From assembly GCF_000264765.2 (NCBI RefSeq), contig NZ_CP006664.1:1674001-1738000 (forward strand): a stretch of 64,000 bases of DNA. The letters are read 5' to 3'. Position 1 is the first letter of the stretch; each line of letters begins with the position of its first letter. The translations under genes were made by a program, and so were the position numbers. Source of the DNA: Edwardsiella anguillarum ET080813. Lineage in GTDB: Bacteria > Pseudomonadota > Gammaproteobacteria > Enterobacterales > Enterobacteriaceae. Positions 29,287 through 39,711 of this stretch are shown here, one piece after another. Under the pieces are notes generated by a model that saw nothing but the letters and a program-made list of their open reading frames with translations, ran no database searches and was not told where the DNA came from.

Positions 29287-30945
29287 ATGAGCGATATCGC
29301 CCTTACGGTCAGTATGCTGTCACTGGTCGCAGTACTTGGGTTATGGATTGGTAACTGGCGGATCTATGGCGTCGGCCTGGGGATCGGCGGCGTCCTGTTC
29401 GGCGGGATCATCGTCGGCCATTTTGCCCAGCGCTACCAGCTGGATCTCAACAGCGATATGCTGCATTTTATTCAGGAATTTGGCCTGATCCTGTTCGTCT
29501 ACAGCATCGGTATTCAGGTGGGGCCCGGCTTTTTCTCCTCGCTGCGCGTTTCCGGCCTGCGCCTCAACGCCTTTGCCGTCCTAATGGTACTGATAAGCGG
29601 GCTGATTACCGCCGCCATTCACAAGCTGTTTGCCGTTCCTCTGCCGATCATTCTGGGCATTTTCTCCGGCGCTGTCACCAACACGCCGGCGCTCGGCGCC
29701 GGGCAGCAGATATTGACCGATCTGGGGTCCAATCCATCCCAGATAGATCTGATGGGGATGGGCTACGCCATGGCCTATCCCTTCGGCATCTGCGGCATTC
29801 TGCTGGTGATGTGGCTGGTGCGCCTGCTGTTCCGCATCAATATCGACGCCGAGGCGCGTGACTTCGACGCGCGTAGCGGCCACAGCCACGAGCTGCTGCA
29901 AACCATGAATATCATGGTGCGCAACCCCAACCTGAGCGGACTGTCCATGCAGGAGGTGCCGATCCTGAATAGCGATACCATCGTCTGCTCACGCCTCAAG
30001 CGCGGTGATTTTCTCATGGTGCCGCTGCCCACCACCCAGATCGAAATCGGCGATCTGCTCCATCTGGTGGGGCAAAAGCAGGAGCTGGAGAACGCCAGGC
30101 TGGTGATCGGTGAACAGGTGGACACCTCGCTGTCCACCCGCGGTACCGAGCTGCAGGTCAGCCGCGTCGTGGTCACCAACGAGAAGGTTCTGGGAAAAAA
30201 GATCCGCGATCTCAACCTGAAGCAAAAGTACGATGTCGTGATCTCGCGGCTTAACCGCGCCGGCGTCGAGCTGGTGGCCGGTAATAATGCGACACTGCAG
30301 TTCGGCGATATTCTCAATCTGGTCGGCCGGCCTCAGGCGATCGATGCCGTCGCCGCCATCGTCGGTAACGCCCAGCAAAAGCTACAGCAGGTGCAGATGC
30401 TGCCGGTCTTTATCGGTATCGGGCTGGGCGTTCTGCTGGGGTCGGTACCCCTGTTCATTCCGGGCTTCCCGGCGGCGCTCAAGCTAGGACTGGCCGGCGG
30501 GCCACTGGTGGTCGCTCTGATCCTGGGCCGTATCGGCAGCATCGGTAAGCTGTACTGGTTTATGCCGCCCAGCGCCAACCTGGCGCTACGCGAACTGGGG
30601 ATCGTGCTGTTCCTGGCGGTCGTCGGGCTGAAGTCCGGCGGTAACTTCATCGACACGCTGCTCAACGGCGAAGGGGTCACCTGGATTGGCTACGGGATCC
30701 TGATCACCGCCATTCCGCTGCTCACGGCGGCGCTTCTAGCGCGTCTGATGATCAAGATGAACTATCTCACCCTCTGCGGCATGCTGGCGGGAGCGATGAC
30801 CGATCCCCCGGCGCTGGCCTTCGCCAACGGCCTCCACGCCACCAGCGGGGCTGCAGCGCTCTCCTACGCCACGGTCTATCCTCTGGCGATGTTCCTACGC
30901 ATTATGTCGCCCCAGCTGCTGGCACTGCTGTTCTGGAGCGTCTGA
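29287..30945 (+). CDS. yidE: Putative transporter YidE (aspartate-alanine exchanger family, TrkA-C domains)
   Basis: A 552-residue inner-membrane protein colinear with E. coli YidE (553 aa). Two membrane blocks (residues 1-180 and 370-552) flank two cytosolic RCK-C/TrkA-C domains (residues 200-360; [20 protein letters not shown] and [15 protein letters not shown]). Both membrane blocks carry the family motif with [14 protein letters not shown] and [13 protein letters not shown]. The substrate is unknown. In E. coli yidE is next to ibpAB; here it stands between yshB and hemN, so it has moved. Confidence 0.94.
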   Translation: MSDIALTVSMLSLVAVLGLWIGNWRIYGVGLGIGGVLFGGIIVGHFAQRYQLDLNSDMLHFIQEFGLILFVYSIGIQVGPGFFSSLRVSGLRLNAFAVLMVLISGLITAAIHKLFAVPLPIILGIFSGAVTNTPALGAGQQILTDLGSNPSQIDLMGMGYAMAYPFGICGILLVMWLVRLLFRINIDAEARDFDARSGHSHELLQTMNIMVRNPNLSGLSMQEVPILNSDTIVCSRLKRGDFLMVPLPTTQIEIGDLLHLVGQKQELENARLVIGEQVDTSLSTRGTELQVSRVVVTNEKVLGKKIRDLNLKQKYDVVISRLNRAGVELVAGNNATLQFGDILNLVGRPQAIDAVAAIVGNAQQKLQQVQMLPVFIGIGLGVLLGSVPLFIPGFPAALKLGLAGGPLVVALILGRIGSIGKLYWFMPPSANLALRELGIVLFLAVVGLKSGGNFIDTLLNGEGVTWIGYGILITAIPLLTAALLARLMIKMNYLTLCGMLAGAMTDPPALAFANGLHATSGAAALSYATVYPLAMFLRIMSPQLLALLFWSV

Positions 30946-30956
30946 ACCGCTAAGCC

Positions 30957-30990
30957 TAAAACAATCCCCGGCGTGCCGGGGATTGTTTTA
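30957..30990. terminator. Bidirectional terminator between yidE and hemN
   Basis: A perfect inverted repeat with 16-nt arms (TAAAACAATCCCCGGC and its complement) around GT. It ends in TTTTA on one strand and reads AAAA on the other, serving both convergent genes. Confidence 0.9.
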
Positions 30991-31000
30991 TCGACGGGCG

Positions 31001-32374
31001 TCAGATGACGCGCGAAAACTGCTGCATTCGGGCCTGATGACGCAGATACACATCAAAGCACATGCAGATATTCCGGATCAGCAAACGACCGCGCGGCGTG
31101 ACATTAATCGCCGTCTCCCCCAGCTCGACCAGCCCATCCTGCGCCAGCGGACGCAGCAACAGCAGATCCTCGATGAAATAATCCACGAAGCGAATGCCGT
31201 ACTGCTGCTCTATCGGCGCGAAATCCAAGCGGAAATTACAGATAAGCCCCTTAATCACATCGCGGCGAATGCAGTCATCCCGGCTCATGGCCAGCCCGCG
31301 CCACAGCGCGTTACCCTGCGCCTCAACCGCGGCATAGTACTCCTTCAGCACCTTGCGATTTTGAGCATAACTATCCCCGATCATGCTAATCGCCGACACG
31401 CCCAGCCCCAGTAAATCGCTGTCGCCCTGCGTGGTATACCCTTGAAAGTTGCGATGCAGCTTACCGGCGCGCTGGGCCACTGCCAGCTCATCGTCGCGGT
31501 GGGCGAAGTGGTCCATCCCGATAAACTGGTATCCCACGCCGGTCAGCGTCGCGATGCTCTGCTGTAGAATGGCCAGCTTATGGTCTGCGCTCGGCAGATC
31601 GGCATCCTTGATCTTACGCTGAGCGGCAAACAGCTTGGGCATGTGCGCATAGTTAAAAATGCTGAGTCGATCGGGATTCAGCTCGATCACCTTTTGCAGC
31701 GTAAAATCGAAGCTCTCCGGCGTCTGGCGGGGCAGACCATAAATCAGATCGATGTTGGTAGAGGTAAAGCCTATTTCCCGCGCGTGACGCAGCAGGGAAA
31801 AGATAAACGCCTCATCCTGCTCGCGGTTGACCAACGCCTGCACGGTCTTATTAAAGTCCTGAACCCCCATGCTCAGGCGGTTAAATCCTTCTTGGCGCAG
31901 GTGGTCCAGCACATCCAGCGCAATCTCCCGCGGATCGATCTCTATCGAAATCTCCGCCTGAGGCGCAAAGGTAAAATGGCGACGCAGCAGCGTCATGAGG
32001 CGGCTAATCTGCACCTTATTGAGAAAGGTCGGCGTACCGCCGCCCCAGTGCAGCTGGCTCACCGTCCGCCCGGCAAACAGCGGCGCGCGAGCGGCGATCT
32101 CCAGCGCCAGCTTATCCAAATACTCGTCGGCCTTGTGGGACTGACGGGTCACAATCTTATTGCAGCCGCAGAAGTAACACAGCTTATGGCAGAACGGGAT
32201 ATGCACGTAAAGGGAAAGCGCCCGATCGGGATAGCGGGCTACGGCACGCAGAAAGTCCGCCTCATCAAAGCGTTGGTTAAACTCTAGCGCGGTGGGGTAC
32301 GAGGTATAGCGCGGCCCGGAATAGTTATATTTCTGGATCAGGGCCAAATCCCAGACGATAGTCTGTTCTGACAT
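31001..32374 (-). CDS. hemN: Oxygen-independent coproporphyrinogen III dehydrogenase HemN
   Basis: Radical SAM enzyme of anaerobic haem synthesis. The 457-residue protein has the [4Fe-4S] cluster cysteines C62, C66 and C69 in FCHKLCYFCGC, followed by WGGGTPTFL and the HemN C-terminal domain. Its Shine-Dalgarno AAGGAG is formed by the last two codons of the small upstream ORF, whose stop is 6 nt before the hemN ATG, so the two are translationally linked. Confidence 0.97.
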   Translation of the reverse strand: MSEQTIVWDLALIQKYNYSGPRYTSYPTALEFNQRFDEADFLRAVARYPDRALSLYVHIPFCHKLCYFCGCNKIVTRQSHKADEYLDKLALEIAARAPLFAGRTVSQLHWGGGTPTFLNKVQISRLMTLLRRHFTFAPQAEISIEIDPREIALDVLDHLRQEGFNRLSMGVQDFNKTVQALVNREQDEAFIFSLLRHAREIGFTSTNIDLIYGLPRQTPESFDFTLQKVIELNPDRLSIFNYAHMPKLFAAQRKIKDADLPSADHKLAILQQSIATLTGVGYQFIGMDHFAHRDDELAVAQRAGKLHRNFQGYTTQGDSDLLGLGVSAISMIGDSYAQNRKVLKEYYAAVEAQGNALWRGLAMSRDDCIRRDVIKGLICNFRLDFAPIEQQYGIRFVDYFIEDLLLLRPLAQDGLVELGETAINVTPRGRLLIRNICMCFDVYLRHQARMQQFSRVI

Positions 32375-32380
32375 GGATGC

Positions 32381-32554
32381 TCACTCCTTATTCTGTTTTC
32401 TCCTGACTGCGCGCAGTGGAGAAGCCGACGGCCTGCCGTAACGCATGGCGGCCCGTTGCCAGCGCGCTTTGCGCTGCGACAGCCGCCATAGTTTAGCCAA
32501 TAACCACAGCAGATAACATGTGAGCATCAGACCGATGACCAGAATCAGGCTCAT
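32381..32554 (-). CDS. Unannotated 57-codon membrane ORF between yihI and hemN
   Basis: The ATG at 32554 lies 6 nt after the yihI stop, and the TGA lies 6 nt before the hemN ATG. The product begins MSLILVIGLMLTCYLLWLLA, one strong hydrophobic segment (residues 2-21), followed by a very basic tail (KLWRLSQRKARWQRAAMRYG and RRKQNKE). That gives an Nout-Cin single-pass topology by the positive-inside rule. It fills the gap exactly and supplies the hemN ribosome-binding site. No clear Shine-Dalgarno precedes it, so it may depend on coupling to yihI. I do not recognise a named family; it could be a relic of a longer membrane protein found here in other Enterobacterales. Confidence 0.5.
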   Translation of the reverse strand: MSLILVIGLMLTCYLLWLLAKLWRLSQRKARWQRAAMRYGRPSASPLRAVRRKQNKE

Positions 32555-32560
32555 CCGGCA

Positions 32561-33091
32561 TCAGATAGCATCTTTTGGGCTGCCGCGGCGCAGCAGCTGC
32601 ATGATGTCTTCCTGTTCCTCAGCCTCGTCCTCATCATCTTCCAGCTCGATACCCAGCTCTTCCATCAGCGCATCGATGCGATCCAGCATCTCGTCCACAT
32701 AGCGTTGCTCTTCGCCATTCAGCGTCGCGCCATTTTCCAGACGCTCCAGCAGGGCATCCAAACGCGGATCATTTTCCAGACGCGCCAGCTCCTCTTCCGG
32801 GGAGAGCGCCTTCTTCACCTCTGGCTGTACCGGCGGCTGCGGACGGCGCTGCGCTGTCACTTGACTATCGACCACCAGCGTAACCGGCGTCTTGCTGCCG
32901 AGACGCGGATCGCGCCCTGCGCGGCTACTTCCCTTTCCCCCCTGAGCCGCGCTGTCATTATTGCGGGCGCCCGGCTTATGGCCGCGGCGCTTTTTCTGGC
33001 GTTTGCGCTCGCGTCCTTCCAGATCCAGCTCCTGACGGGTTTTACGTGTTTTTTTGGCTTTAACGGCCTTTGATTTATTCACCGGACTCAT
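32561..33091 (-). CDS. yihI: Der GTPase-activating protein YihI
   Basis: YihI stimulates the GTPase Der (EngA) and thus tunes 50S subunit assembly. The 176-residue protein has a strongly basic disordered N-terminus ([32 protein letters not shown]), a proline-rich linker and a conserved helical domain ([18 protein letters not shown]...[17 protein letters not shown]). It ends in an acidic stretch. Gene order engB-csrC-yihI-hemN is the same as in E. coli. Confidence 0.95.
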   Translation of the reverse strand: MSPVNKSKAVKAKKTRKTRQELDLEGRERKRQKKRRGHKPGARNNDSAAQGGKGSSRAGRDPRLGSKTPVTLVVDSQVTAQRRPQPPVQPEVKKALSPEEELARLENDPRLDALLERLENGATLNGEEQRYVDEMLDRIDALMEELGIELEDDEDEAEEQEDIMQLLRRGSPKDAI

Positions 33092-33150
33092 AACTTATAC
33101 TCTTGATCAGAGATGTCGAAAACTGCGGCGAAATCTATCAGAAAGGCCGC

Positions 33151-33473
33151 AAAGAAAAAAGGCGACAGCCTAAACTGTCGCCTTAATTTTATACCTTCTG
33201 CAGAAGGATATTCACACTAATCATCCCTAACGGCAAACAACGTCCCGGTTTATCCCTTTGCGGTGATGCTCCCTGCCCTCATCCCTAAGGCAAACTCCCT
33301 CTCCCGCCCGAAGGCGGTAGCCCACTCCCGAGCCAGATACCTCCCTGTGACAAACCTCCTGTCTGTCGCGCCACATCCTGTGGCCGGTCTCCTTACCCCG
33401 ACGCGTTATCCTTAACGCCCCCTGGGCATCGTCATCCTGACGAAGAGTCCGTTTTACGCTGCATCCCTGCGCT
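33151..33473 (-). ncRNA. csrC: CsrC, sRNA antagonist of CsrA
   Basis: It lies between yihI and engB, as in E. coli. Read on the minus strand the region contains at least 15 GGA motifs, many as AGGGA or AGGAG, in predicted loops. This is the hallmark of RNAs that sequester CsrA. It ends in a rho-independent terminator AAGGCGACAG/CTGTCGCCTT followed by a U-run (33151-33184), closely matching the E. coli CsrC terminator. The 5' end is estimated from TTGTTC-N16-TAGATT (-10 at 33480-33485) and could be off by tens of bases. It appears longer than E. coli CsrC (about 245 nt). Confidence 0.82.
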
Positions 33474-33761
33474 GGAGTTAATCTATCCTACTGATGGTAA
33501 AGAACAATACGCGAAATCGCGCCTCGATAGTCGATCGATATCACACAAGTAATGTAATTAGCTGAATATCAATGAGTAAAAAATCAAGGCCTTACAGAAT
33601 GATACGCCATTATCTGATAACGCTATAGCCGATCGCTTACGCGGAGGCGGGCCAATGGCTTACGCCATCCATGCCGACAGCACACGGATTTACGCGCCCT
33701 TTCCCGTCATTATGGTTATAATTCCTGCCATTATTCCTCCAGCAACAGGGAGACGATCCTC

Positions 33762-34415
33762 TTGGCCCGTCAAACTTACAACTACCATCTGACACACTTC
33801 GTCACCAGCGCCCCCGATATTCGCCACCTGCCGGCAGATACCGGCATTGAGGTGGCGTTTGCCGGGCGATCCAACGCCGGGAAATCCAGCGCCCTCAATA
33901 CGCTAACCAATCAGAAAAGTCTGGCGCGTACCAGTAAAACGCCGGGACGTACCCAGCTTATCAATCTGTTCGAGGTTGAGGATGGCATTCGCCTAGTCGA
34001 TCTGCCGGGCTATGGCTACGCCGAAGTCCCGGAAGAGATGAAGCGTAAATGGCAGCAGGCGCTGGGGGAGTATCTGCAGAAACGGCAGTGTCTGAAGGGA
34101 TTAGTCGTACTGATGGATATCCGCCATCCGCTAAAGGATCTCGATCAGCAGATGATCGCCTGGGCGGTAGAGGCCGGCCTGCCGGTATTGCTGCTGTTAA
34201 CCAAGGCCGATAAATTGGCCTCTGGCGCCCGCAAGGCGCAGCTGAATATGGTGCGAGAGGCGGTTCTGCCGTTTATGGGCGACATTCAGGTCGACGCATT
34301 CTCCTCCCTCAAAAAGTTCGGCGTCGATAAGCTGAGAGATAAGCTGGATACCTGGTTCAGCGAGATTGCACCTCAGCAGGCGGACGAGGACGACGATCCC
34401 AGCATCGGCGAGTAA
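33762..34415 (+). CDS. engB: Ribosome biogenesis GTPase EngB (YihA/YsxC)
   Basis: Essential GTPase for 50S assembly. The 217-residue protein has G1 [10 protein letters not shown] near residue 34, G2/G3 [13 protein letters not shown] and [13 protein letters not shown], and G4 LLTKADKL. The start is TTG at 33762, with AGGGAG about 10 nt upstream. The C-terminus has an extra acidic tail ([10 protein letters not shown]) relative to E. coli. A TATAAT -10-like element lies at 33717-33722. The 288 nt between the presumed csrC 5' end and this gene hold nothing else I can support. Confidence 0.95.
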   Translation: MARQTYNYHLTHFVTSAPDIRHLPADTGIEVAFAGRSNAGKSSALNTLTNQKSLARTSKTPGRTQLINLFEVEDGIRLVDLPGYGYAEVPEEMKRKWQQALGEYLQKRQCLKGLVVLMDIRHPLKDLDQQMIAWAVEAGLPVLLLLTKADKLASGARKAQLNMVREAVLPFMGDIQVDAFSSLKKFGVDKLRDKLDTWFSEIAPQQADEDDDPSIGE

Positions 34416-34441
34416 TGAGCCTCAGGCCTACAGATGCCATC

Positions 34442-34462
34442 AGCCGCGCAAGCGGCTTTTTT
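34442..34462 (+). terminator. Intrinsic terminator after engB
   Basis: Stem AGCCGC/GCGGCT around GCAA followed by a T-run. Confidence 0.85.
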
Positions 34463-34587
34463 ATGTCATTTTTCAACAAAATAGAAAATAATCACATCAG
34501 CGACAAGCGTCTTACGACGTCAACACGCGTCCGGCACCACCGGCGAGGTATACGCGGTGATATTTCAGCTAACGTGTTCTTTATACA

Positions 34588-34693
34588 AAAAAAACGCCCC
34601 AGTCATAAAGACTGGGGCGGCTAATAATCAGCCAAATCCGATTACGTGAAGTAAAAGGTCTGAAAGATAGAACATCTTACCTCTGTACCCTAC
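34588..34693 (-). ncRNA. spf: Spot 42 sRNA
   Basis: Hfq-dependent sRNA of carbon metabolism, repressed by CRP-cAMP in E. coli, which targets galK and other secondary-sugar genes. On the minus strand it starts GTAGGGTACAGAGGTAAGAT and is nearly identical to E. coli for the first 80 nt, including all three unpaired targeting regions. The terminator stem CGCCCCAGTC/GACTGGGGCG has a shorter loop than in E. coli and a U8 tail. It lies between engB and polA, as in E. coli. A promoter TTGATC-N16-TACAGT (34701-34728) places the start at 34693. Confidence 0.97.
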
Positions 34694-34700
34694 GCTGACA

Positions 34701-34728
34701 ACTGTACAACATTTTATGTATCGATCAA
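34701..34728 (-). promoter_or_regulatory. Spot 42 promoter
   Basis: On the minus strand, TTGATC (-35) and TACAGT (-10) are 16 bp apart, and the -10 ends 7 nt before the GTAGGG start of the RNA. Confidence 0.65.
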
Positions 34729-34836
34729 CCTTTTTTGTTGCTTACTTACAAAAATATGCCATTTAAATCCGCAAACCTCATCCATTAACGCGTTTTTATG
34801 TAGTTAAATTACATAAATGGATTAAAAGGCCGCAAT

Positions 34837-37629
34837 TTAGTGAGCTTGATCCCAGTTTTCACCGCAACCAATATCAACTTTTAATGGAACTGCCAGCGAC
34901 AGACTATTCTCCATCAGCGCGCGAACCTGACATACCACCGCCTCAACCTGAGACTCCGGTACCTCAAACACCAGTTCATCGTGCACCTGCATAATCATGC
35001 GCACCTCCGGTTGGGCCTTCTGTAGCCAGCCATCAACGGCAATCATGGCCCGTTTAATGATATCGGCCGCCGTTCCCTGCATCGGCGCGTTAATCGCGGC
35101 ACGCTCCGCCGCTTTACGGCGCATGCCATTGCGCGCGTTGATCTCGGGCAGATAGAGTCGGCGTCCATCCAGCGTTTCAACATAGCCCTGATCCGATGCC
35201 AGCTGGCGGGTGCGCTCCATATAGGCCAGCACGCCCGGGTAGCGCTCAAAGTAGAGATCCATATAGCGTTGGGCTTCGCCGCGGCCAATGTTCAGCTGGC
35301 GAGCCAGACCAAAGGCGCTCATACCATAAATCAGGCCAAAGTTAATCGCTTTCGCGCTGCGGCGCTGATCAGCGCTCACCGCCTCTAACGGCAGGCCAAA
35401 GACCTCTGCCGCCGTGGCACGATGGATATCTTTCCCTGCAGCAAACGCCTCCAGCAGCCCTTTGTCTCCCGATAAATGCGCCATGATGCGCAGCTCGATC
35501 TGTGAGTAGTCCGCCGCCACAATCCGACTGCCGACCGGCGCGATGAAAGCCTGACGAATACGCCGCCCTTCGTCGCTACGCACGGGGATATTCTGCAGGT
35601 TAGGATCGCTGGATGACAGTCGGCCCGTTGCGGTGATGGCCTGATGATAAGAGGTATGTACCCGACCCGTCAGCGGATTTACCATCAGCGGCAGCTTATC
35701 GGTGTAGGTACTCTTCAGCTTGGCCAGTGTGCGGTACTCCAGGATTACCTGCGGCAGCGCATATCCCTGCTCGGCCAGCTCAGCCAGCACCTCTTCATTG
35801 GTGGATGGCGCTCCGCCCGGCGTTTTCTTCAATACCGGCAGCTGCTGCTTTTCAAACAGAATACTCTGCAGCTGTTTGGTCGATGACAGATTAAACGGCT
35901 CTCCAGCCTCGCTGTGCGCCTGCTGCTCCAGCGCCTCCAGCCGTATCGCCAGCTCCTGCGAATGTTGACCCAGAATCGCGCTGTCGATCAGTACCCCGGT
36001 ACGCTCCATCCGCGACAGCACCGGCACCAACGGCATATCGATATCGCGGAAAATATGGCTCGGCCCAGGCTCTCCCTCCAGCGTCGGCCATAAACGCTGA
36101 TGCAGCTGCAGGGTAACATCGGCATCCTCTGCGGCATACTCCGCCGCCTGCTCCAGCGGGATTTGATTAAACGTCAGCTGACCTTTACCTTTACCGGCAA
36201 TCTCTTCAAACGTAATCGTTTTATGGTCGAGATGGCGGGCCGACAGGCTGTCCATATCATGGCGTCCGGCTACGCTATTGAGCACATAGGACTCCAGCAT
36301 GGTATCAAACGCCACGCCGCGCAGCGTGATGCCATAGCGCGCCATAACGCCGATATCATACTTCAGGTTCTGGCCAATCTTGGCTACCTCTTCATCCTCC
36401 AGCAGCGGCTGCAGGCGCGCCAGAACATACTGACGATCAAGTTGATGCGGCGCATCCAGGTAGTCATGAGCCAACGGGATGTAACATGCCTGCCCCGGCG
36501 CATCGGCGCAGGAGATCCCCACCAGATTGGCCGAGAGCACATCCAGCGAATCGGTCTCGGTATCAAAGGCAAAGCTCCCGGCCTGGCGCAAGCGTGTAAT
36601 CAATGCCTCCAGCGCGGCCTCATCGAGGATCGTTTGGTAGCCCTCGCGCGTCAGCGTCACGGAAACCTCCGGTGCAGGCACCGCAGGTGCGTCAGCAATT
36701 TTCTCCCCCCGCGTTTTACGACCGCCTGTTGCCCCTGTGAGCCAGGAGCCCTCCTGCGCATCGCTCAGCCAACGCTTAAACTCATAGCGGCTGAACAGCC
36801 GGTGCAGCGTCTCGCTATCCAGCGGTTTAATGGCTAAATCGTCGCACCCCTGCGCCAGATCGACGTCGGTCTTAATGGTCGCCAGTAGGTAGGAAAGATC
36901 GGCCTTTTCTTTATTCAACAGCAGCTTGGCTCCCATGGTCTTCGCACCACGAAAGCTCAGGGTGGCCACCCGATCGAGATCATCGTAAATCGTCTTCAGG
37001 CTGCCAATGCCCTGCAACAGCGCTTGCGCCGTCTTCTCACCTACGCCGGGGACGCCGGGAATATTGTCAGAGGCATCGCCCATCAGCGCTAAAAAGTCGA
37101 TGATCAGCGATGGCGGCACCCCGTATTTGTCACACACCTCCTGAGGCCCCAGAACGGTGTTGGTCATCGTATTAATCAGCGTGATATTCGGCGTTACCAG
37201 CTGCGCCATATCCTTGTCGCCAGTGCTGATCAGAACATGCCGCCCCGCCAGCTCAGCGCGGCGCGCCAGCGTACCGATCACATCGTCTGCCTCCACCCCC
37301 GGTACGACCAGCAGCGGTAGCCCCATCGCCTCAACCATCTGGTGCAGCGGCGCTATCTGATCACGCAGATCGTCCGGCATAGGAGGACGATGTGACTTAT
37401 ATTCGGCAAACAGCTCATCGCGAAACGTTTTACCCTTGGCATCAAACACCACGGCAACATGGCTCGGCTGATACTGCATGATCAGGCTACGCAGCATGTT
37501 CAGCACACCATACATAGCCCCGGTAGGCTCCCCGGCGCTATTGGTCAGCGGTGGAAACGCATGATAGGCACGGTAAAGGTATGAGGATCCATCAACCAGG
37601 ATCAGGGGATTTTCAGCTATCTGGGCCAT
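34837..37629 (-). CDS. polA: DNA polymerase I
   Basis: Repair and Okazaki-fragment processing polymerase. The 930-residue protein (E. coli 928) has the 5' nuclease domain (residues 1-325; [29 protein letters not shown]), the proofreading exonuclease ([17 protein letters not shown]) and the polymerase domain with motif [17 protein letters not shown], motif [21 protein letters not shown] and motif [11 protein letters not shown]. All catalytic acids are present. Its promoter faces a 450-nt AT-rich gap with DnaA boxes. Spot 42 lies downstream. Confidence 0.98.
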   Translation of the reverse strand: MAQIAENPLILVDGSSYLYRAYHAFPPLTNSAGEPTGAMYGVLNMLRSLIMQYQPSHVAVVFDAKGKTFRDELFAEYKSHRPPMPDDLRDQIAPLHQMVEAMGLPLLVVPGVEADDVIGTLARRAELAGRHVLISTGDKDMAQLVTPNITLINTMTNTVLGPQEVCDKYGVPPSLIIDFLALMGDASDNIPGVPGVGEKTAQALLQGIGSLKTIYDDLDRVATLSFRGAKTMGAKLLLNKEKADLSYLLATIKTDVDLAQGCDDLAIKPLDSETLHRLFSRYEFKRWLSDAQEGSWLTGATGGRKTRGEKIADAPAVPAPEVSVTLTREGYQTILDEAALEALITRLRQAGSFAFDTETDSLDVLSANLVGISCADAPGQACYIPLAHDYLDAPHQLDRQYVLARLQPLLEDEEVAKIGQNLKYDIGVMARYGITLRGVAFDTMLESYVLNSVAGRHDMDSLSARHLDHKTITFEEIAGKGKGQLTFNQIPLEQAAEYAAEDADVTLQLHQRLWPTLEGEPGPSHIFRDIDMPLVPVLSRMERTGVLIDSAILGQHSQELAIRLEALEQQAHSEAGEPFNLSSTKQLQSILFEKQQLPVLKKTPGGAPSTNEEVLAELAEQGYALPQVILEYRTLAKLKSTYTDKLPLMVNPLTGRVHTSYHQAITATGRLSSSDPNLQNIPVRSDEGRRIRQAFIAPVGSRIVAADYSQIELRIMAHLSGDKGLLEAFAAGKDIHRATAAEVFGLPLEAVSADQRRSAKAINFGLIYGMSAFGLARQLNIGRGEAQRYMDLYFERYPGVLAYMERTRQLASDQGYVETLDGRRLYLPEINARNGMRRKAAERAAINAPMQGTAADIIKRAMIAVDGWLQKAQPEVRMIMQVHDELVFEVPESQVEAVVCQVRALMENSLSLAVPLKVDIGCGENWDQAH

Positions 37630-37745
37630 AATCTGTCTTTGTCGTGGTGGTTATCAGAGTGTAAGGATGCCACACCTCGAGTGCGCTGACGAATATTCGG
37701 AGCGTTTTATCGCGCCAGGTAACGCACGATCGCGCCGGATCCATC

Positions 37746-37897
37746 TGTGGATAACTTTGTTAGCAAAATATTGAGCATTTAATACGCAGAAGGGTTTTTA
37801 TGGAAATTGAATAAATATAATCAATAAAAATCAACATTATAAATATATAATAAGGGAAAGCTTAATACAGAAACCATAACGTATGATCTGTGTATAA
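37746..37897. promoter_or_regulatory. AT-rich region with two DnaA boxes upstream of polA and yihG
   Basis: The 450-nt gap between divergent polA and yihG holds no gene. It has a consensus DnaA box TGTGGATAA (37746-37754) and an R2-type box TGTGTATAA (37889-37897), in the same orientation, on either side of a very AT-rich stretch (about 37790-37860). DnaA has been reported to stimulate polA in E. coli, so these boxes may couple polA to replication. The AT-rich stretch is also a likely H-NS or IHF target; that part is inference. Confidence 0.55.
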
Positions 37898-38079
37898 CTT
37901 AACTGGTATTACCGGCGATGTCTAAGCCTTCGCTCGGCGTCGTTATAGTATGACCAACTTTTAAAACGCTGCAGAATTTTTTACAGAAATATCTTTGGGC
38001 GGGACAAAATGTGCCGACTTACGTCCCTATCTGCTAACATTGCAGCTCCTAATTCTTCCGAGTGCGGTGTGAGTTCCCA

Positions 38080-38997
38080 ATGCCTACCCTGATTGCCACG
38101 GTGTTGTCTCCTTTTATCTTCGTATTAACAACGCTGTTGACCATCGTAGTCACCGTGGCCTGCTCGCTGCCAATCACATGCTTGGGCATAGTAAAACTGC
38201 TGCTGCCGCTGCCTGGGATACGGCGCGCTATTTCCCGCTATTCCGATAGGCTGATGTGGTGCTGGTGCCAAGGTTTGGCCGGATTAATGTACCTGAATCC
38301 ACGGCTAAAATGGCACGTTAGCGGCCTAGAGGGGTTAAGTAAGCAAAACTGGTATCTGCTGATCAGCAATCATAACAGCTGGACGGATATTGTGGTGCTG
38401 TGTGTATTGCTACGGAATCATATTCCAATGAATAAGTATTTCCTTAAGCAGCAGCTGGCCTGGGTACCTTTTATCGGCCTAGCCTGTTGGGCATTGGATA
38501 TGCCTTTCATGCGGCGCTATTCCCGCAGCTATCTCCTTAAACACCCGGAACGGCGCGATCGGGATATTGAAACTACTCGCCGTTCATGCGAGAAATTTCG
38601 CCTGCGTCCAACCACCATCGTTAATTTCGTCGAAGGCTCACGCTGTACGGAGGAAAAACGCCGCGGCCAAAACTCACCCTATCAGAATCTATTACAGCCC
38701 AAGGCCGCGGGCATCGCGTTTACCCTCAGTACCCTTGGCAGCCAGTTTGATCGAGTGCTTAACGTCACGCTGCTTTACCCACAGAATGAGCGACGCCCTT
38801 TCCTCGATCTTCTCTGCGGACGCATGCAAGACATCGTCGTACACATTGAAACACTGCCGATCAGCGATGAAATTCGCGGCGATTATTTCAATAATAAGCG
38901 CTTCAAACGCCAGTTTCAGCTATGGCTGAATACGCTTTGGCAGCGTAAGGATCTACTGATAACCCGGCTGCGCGAGCGTTACCGTCCCACCGTCTAA
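38080..38997 (+). CDS. yihG: Acyltransferase YihG
   Basis: Inner-membrane 1-acyl-glycerol-3-phosphate acyltransferase-family protein; in E. coli YihG influences acyl composition of phospholipids. The 305-residue product has an N-terminal membrane segment, the catalytic HX4D motif in [13 protein letters not shown], the NFVEGSR motif and the conserved [21 protein letters not shown] choose the ATG at 38080; a GTG at 38062 in frame adds six residues without a better ribosome-binding site. It is read divergently from polA. Confidence 0.93.
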   Translation: MPTLIATVLSPFIFVLTTLLTIVVTVACSLPITCLGIVKLLLPLPGIRRAISRYSDRLMWCWCQGLAGLMYLNPRLKWHVSGLEGLSKQNWYLLISNHNSWTDIVVLCVLLRNHIPMNKYFLKQQLAWVPFIGLACWALDMPFMRRYSRSYLLKHPERRDRDIETTRRSCEKFRLRPTTIVNFVEGSRCTEEKRRGQNSPYQNLLQPKAAGIAFTLSTLGSQFDRVLNVTLLYPQNERRPFLDLLCGRMQDIVVHIETLPISDEIRGDYFNNKRFKRQFQLWLNTLWQRKDLLITRLRERYRPTV

Positions 38998-39002
38998 AGT
39001 CT

Positions 39003-39034
39003 AAAAAAAACGCCGGAGAAACGAGATCCGGCGT
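39003..39034 (-). terminator. Terminator between yihG and dsbA
   Basis: Arms CGCCGGA/TCCGGCG are preceded on the plus strand by eight A's, so it is a U-tailed hairpin for the dsbA transcript on the minus strand. Confidence 0.8.
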
Positions 39035-39057
39035 ATTACTCAGCGTCAGCGCGCCGA

Positions 39058-39681
39058 TTACGGCTGGCTCACCAAGAAGTGCACCACATTGGCAAACTGC
39101 GCCACATAGTTCGCCATGGAGCTGGTATCCAACCCATCGCTTTTCACCATGTACTTGCCATTTACAAACACCGCCGGAACGCCGCGCAGCTGGAAATCCT
39201 CTGCGGCCTTCTCCTGCTGCACCACCAAAGATTTAACCACGAAGCTATTCAGCGCAGCGTCATACTCTTGCGGTTTCACCCCGGCCTGAATAAATACATT
39301 GCGAATATCCGCCTCGGTCTTAATACTCTGCGTTTTTTGTACCGCATCAAACATAGGCTGGGTAATCTTATCCTCAACCCCCAGCGCCATCGCGACAGCC
39401 CATGCCTGAGTCAGCTGTTTTCCTAACGGGCCAAGAAACTCTACGTGGTATTTGGTCAGCTTTATCCCCTGTGGCAGTTTACCTTCAATGGCCTGGGGAA
39501 TATGGTAAACCTCAGCAAACTCATAGCAATGCGGACAATAAAACGAGAAGAACTCCAATACCTGTGGCGCACCGCTTACCGGTTTATCCAGCGTGGTATA
39601 TTGTTCCCCATTAGTAAACTGCGCGGCCGATACGCCAAACGCCATAACCATGCCCAGCAGGGCCAGCCATATCTTTTTCAT
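39058..39681 (-). CDS. dsbA: Periplasmic thiol:disulfide oxidoreductase DsbA
   Basis: Introduces disulfides into exported proteins and is recycled by DsbB. The 207-residue precursor has a Sec signal peptide ([20 protein letters not shown]) with cleavage likely after SAA. The CPHC active site is at residues 49-52 and the cis-proline loop is [10 protein letters not shown]. The ATG at 39681 matches E. coli; an in-frame ATG two codons upstream is less likely. It is co-transcribed with srkA, 30 nt upstream, as in E. coli. Confidence 0.97.
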   Translation of the reverse strand: MKKIWLALLGMVMAFGVSAAQFTNGEQYTTLDKPVSGAPQVLEFFSFYCPHCYEFAEVYHIPQAIEGKLPQGIKLTKYHVEFLGPLGKQLTQAWAVAMALGVEDKITQPMFDAVQKTQSIKTEADIRNVFIQAGVKPQEYDAALNSFVVKSLVVQQEKAAEDFQLRGVPAVFVNGKYMVKSDGLDTSSMANYVAQFANVVHFLVSQP

Positions 39682-39711
39682 TATCACTTCTCCATTATTC
39701 GGGATCTATCG

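Noticed and set aside
37746-37897. DnaA boxes with AT-rich DNA, considered as a second replication origin
   Set aside because: There are only two boxes, no 13-mer repeats with GATC and few GATC sites, while a complete oriC is present at 63.6-63.9 kb.
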